Source: Dichotomicrobium sp964466965 (GTDB lineage Bacteria; Pseudomonadota; Alphaproteobacteria; Rhizobiales; Rhodomicrobiaceae). Taken from it: 7,464 bases of DNA. The notes under the pieces were generated by a model. It was not told the origin of the DNA. It was given only the letters and a program-made list of their open reading frames with translations, and searched no databases. The DNA lies in NCBI GenBank assembly GCA_964466965.1, contig CAYXPZ010000102.1, forward strand, positions 1 through 7,464. The letters are read 5' to 3'. Numbering within the stretch: position 1 is the stretch's first letter; every line of letters begins with the position of its first letter. Positions 6,191 through 7,464 of the stretch are shown piece after piece. The translations under genes and the position numbers were made by a program.

Positions 6191-6376
6191 ATGAAAGAGC
6201 AGATTATACGTTTTTGGCGCGACGACTCAGGCGCGACCGCGATCGAATACGGACTCATCGCCGCGGGTATCGGCGTCGCAGTAATCACCTTGCTCGGGCA
6301 GGTCGGAGACGACATTCAAGGGCTTTTCGGCCGCATCAAGGACCAACTCATTAATCTGAATGGCTCTAATACGTAG
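6191..6376 (+). CDS. Flp/Fap family type IVb prepilin
   Basis: This 61-residue prepilin has a short leader, MKEQIIRFWRDDSG, followed by ATAIEYGLIAAG. This is the Flp signature, in which prepilin peptidase (TadV/CpaA type) cuts after Gly14 and leaves Glu at +5 and Tyr at +6. A single hydrophobic helix (about residues 16-38) packs the pilus core, and a short polar tail ends in NLNGSNT. The mature protein would be 47 residues, normal for Flp/PilA pilins that build Tad pili for surface attachment. The gene stands alone: rppH lies 248 bases upstream and a convergent gene lies 25 bases downstream. No prepilin peptidase, ATPase or secretin gene is present in the window, so assembly must depend on a Tad locus elsewhere, if one exists. 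Control by CtrA is suggested by the boxes upstream. Family assignment is very secure; the symbol (flp or pilA) is left open. Confidence 0.94.
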   Translation: MKEQIIRFWRDDSGATAIEYGLIAAGIGVAVITLLGQVGDDIQGLFGRIKDQLINLNGSNT

Positions 6377-6401
6377 CACGCGCTCAGGACCTGGGGGGCG
6401 C

Positions 6402-7388
6402 TCACGCCCGCACATCGATCACCATCCGCCCGCGCACATCGCCTTTCAGGATAGCGCTGGCGAGGCTGGGAACATCGCTCAGAGGCGCGGTCTGGGCCAT
6501 GGCGCGCAGCTTGTCCATCGGCAAGTCCTTAGCGATCCGCTGCCAGGCCCGCTCGCGCCGCTCAGCGGGGCAGAGCACCGAGTCGATACCCAACAGGTTC
6601 ACGCCACGCAGCAGAAACGGCATCACCGTGGTCTCAAACTTTGGCCCGCCCGCCAAACCGACCGCAGCCACCGAAGCGCCGTAGCTCAGTTGCGCCAGCA
6701 CCCGGCTCAGCACTGCACCGCCGACAGCATCCACGCAACCGGCCCAGCGCTCGGCCTCAAGTGGGCGCGGGTCGCCTTCGAGGAAACTCTCGCGTGAGAC
6801 GATCTCGACCGCGCCCAGCCCGGTAAGGTAATCGGCTTCATGCGTGCGGCCAGTCAGCGCGACGGGGCGATATCCGCAGTTCGCGAGAATAGCCATAGCC
6901 ACTGATCCCACGCCACCCGAGGCGCCCGTGATCAGCACATCGCCGCTCCCTGTCGTCAGACCGTGCTCTTCCAGCGCCAGGATCGCGAGCATCGCGGTAA
7001 AGCCCGCCGTGCCCACGGCCATCGCATCGAACGTTGACATGCCCTCGGGTATTGGCGTCAGCCACTCGCCCTTCACCCGCGCCTTCTCTGCGTAGCCGCC
7101 CCAATGCCGCTCGCCGACATGCCAACCGGTCAGCAGCACCTTGTCGCCCGGCTTGAAACGCGGGTTGCTGCTGTCTTCCACTGTCCCGGCAAGATCGATG
7201 CCCGGAATATGCGGGTAAGTGCGCACCAGCTTGCCCAAGCCGTTGACGACCATTCCATCCTTGTAATTGAGATTGGAATAATCCACGGCGACCGTAACAT
7301 CGCCTTCGGGCAAGGCGTTATCGTCTACCTCGGCGATGGACACAGAAATGCGTCCGTCTGTTTCGTCTAGCCGCAGCGCTCGGAACAT
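6402..7388 (-). CDS. acuI: Acrylyl-CoA reductase AcuI/YhdH family (NADPH-dependent MDR oxidoreductase)
   Basis: This 328-residue cytoplasmic enzyme belongs to the zinc-less medium-chain dehydrogenase/reductase family. The N-terminal GroES-like half contains LPEGDVTV, SNLNYKDG, PGIDLAGTV and LLTGWHVGE.HWGGYAE, all characteristic of the YhdH/AcuI subgroup. The Rossmann half has the nucleotide-binding loop GASGGVGSVA (155-164), followed by WAGCVDAVGG and GLAGG, then TTVMPF.LRGV.L.GIDS and a C-terminal KGDVRGRMVIDV. Family members reduce acryloyl-CoA to propionyl-CoA with NADPH, in 3-hydroxypropionate use and acrylate detoxification; E. coli YhdH is also called a quinone oxidoreductase. Substrate cannot be fixed from sequence, so the symbol is probable rather than certain. 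The start at 7388 was chosen over an in-frame ATG at 7412 because GGGAGG lies eight bases ahead of it and homologues begin close to MFRAL. The gene converges on the pilin gene with a 25-base gap and has its own promoter. Confidence 0.92.
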   Translation of the reverse strand: MFRALRLDETDGRISVSIAEVDDNALPEGDVTVAVDYSNLNYKDGMVVNGLGKLVRTYPHIPGIDLAGTVEDSSNPRFKPGDKVLLTGWHVGERHWGGYAEKARVKGEWLTPIPEGMSTFDAMAVGTAGFTAMLAILALEEHGLTTGSGDVLITGASGGVGSVAMAILANCGYRPVALTGRTHEADYLTGLGAVEIVSRESFLEGDPRPLEAERWAGCVDAVGGAVLSRVLAQLSYGASVAAVGLAGGPKFETTVMPFLLRGVNLLGIDSVLCPAERRERAWQRIAKDLPMDKLRAMAQTAPLSDVPSLASAILKGDVRGRMVIDVRA

Positions 7389-7396
7389 GGCTCTCG

Positions 7397-7402
7397 CCTC
7401 CC
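7397..7402 (-). promoter_or_regulatory. Ribosome binding site of the acuI-like gene
   Basis: On the minus strand GGGAGG stands eight bases before the ATG at 7388. It decides the start: the upstream in-frame ATG at 7412 has no comparable site and would place this Shine-Dalgarno inside the coding region. Confidence 0.75.
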
Positions 7403-7427
7403 GGTTATGCAAATGTCGTCCGCAGCG

Positions 7428-7456
7428 GTGATACGTTGCCGCGGCGCTTTCGTCAA
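7428..7456 (-). promoter_or_regulatory. Sigma-70-type promoter of the acuI-like gene
   Basis: Read on the minus strand, TTGACG (7456-7451) is followed after exactly 17 bases by TATCAC (7433-7428). These match five of six and four of six consensus bases. Transcription would start near 7421, giving a leader of about 30 bases with the Shine-Dalgarno inside it. A start at this point would leave the alternative ATG at 7412 only about nine bases from the mRNA end, which also favours the 7388 start. Confidence 0.6.
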
Positions 7457-7464
7457 ACCGCCGC

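Noticed and set aside
6377..6401. Bidirectional terminator between the convergent pilin and acuI-like genes
   Set aside because: Short complementary pieces exist (CAG/CTG and GCGC pairs), but the loop geometry is poor and there is no T-run on either side.
7389..7412. Eight-residue upstream extension of the acuI-like protein
   Set aside because: The Shine-Dalgarno GGGAGG lies inside this extension and serves the ATG at 7388. Homologues start near MFRAL.

Overview
This window reads as chromosomal core sequence from a GC-rich alphaproteobacterium. The inference rests on four things: the gene order envC-like, ctpA, divergent polysaccharide deacetylase, rppH; the adjacency of ftsY and the septation protein gene ispZ; a Flp-type pilin; and TTAA-N7-TTAA boxes of the kind bound by the alphaproteobacterial cell-cycle regulator CtrA. 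The genus cannot be named from the sequence alone, although a Hyphomicrobiales-like background would fit the ftsY-ispZ pair. No mobile element, CRISPR array, tRNA or rRNA gene, or phage gene was seen.

Left part (1-5942, all on +). The 3' end of ftsY (membrane targeting by the signal recognition particle) is followed after 24 bases by ispZ/yciB (inner-membrane septation protein). Its stop overlaps the start of an envC-like murein hydrolase activator in an ATGA. A ctpA carboxy-terminal protease (S41) starts 5 bases after envC. After a 263-base gap with an imperfect hairpin comes a long divergent polysaccharide deacetylase-family protein (the YibQ/DUF610 group), which overlaps rppH (Nudix RNA pyrophosphohydrolase) by another ATGA. 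Together this looks like one or two operons centred on the envelope and division. EnvC-like proteins switch on peptidoglycan amidases, CtpA proteases trim or degrade periplasmic proteins, and the deacetylase-like protein is a periplasmic companion whose catalytic site appears to be lost. RppH is the RNA-decay gene that rides along.

Middle (5943-6376). A 248-base, partly AT-rich regulatory region leads into a 61-codon Flp/type IVb prepilin gene. It contains one exact and one near-exact CtrA-like box, the near-exact one inside a 12-base tandem repeat. No other Tad/Cpa pilus gene is in the window, so the pilin is a detached single gene here.

Right part (6402-7464, on -). A convergent gene encodes a zinc-less medium-chain reductase of the YhdH/AcuI (acrylyl-CoA reductase) family. 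It has a clear Shine-Dalgarno and a good -35/-10 promoter close to the window edge.

No gene-free stretch exceeds 300 bases. I do not see an evidently new system. The points most worth a second look are the CtrA-like control region of the pilin and the active-site loss in the deacetylase-family protein.
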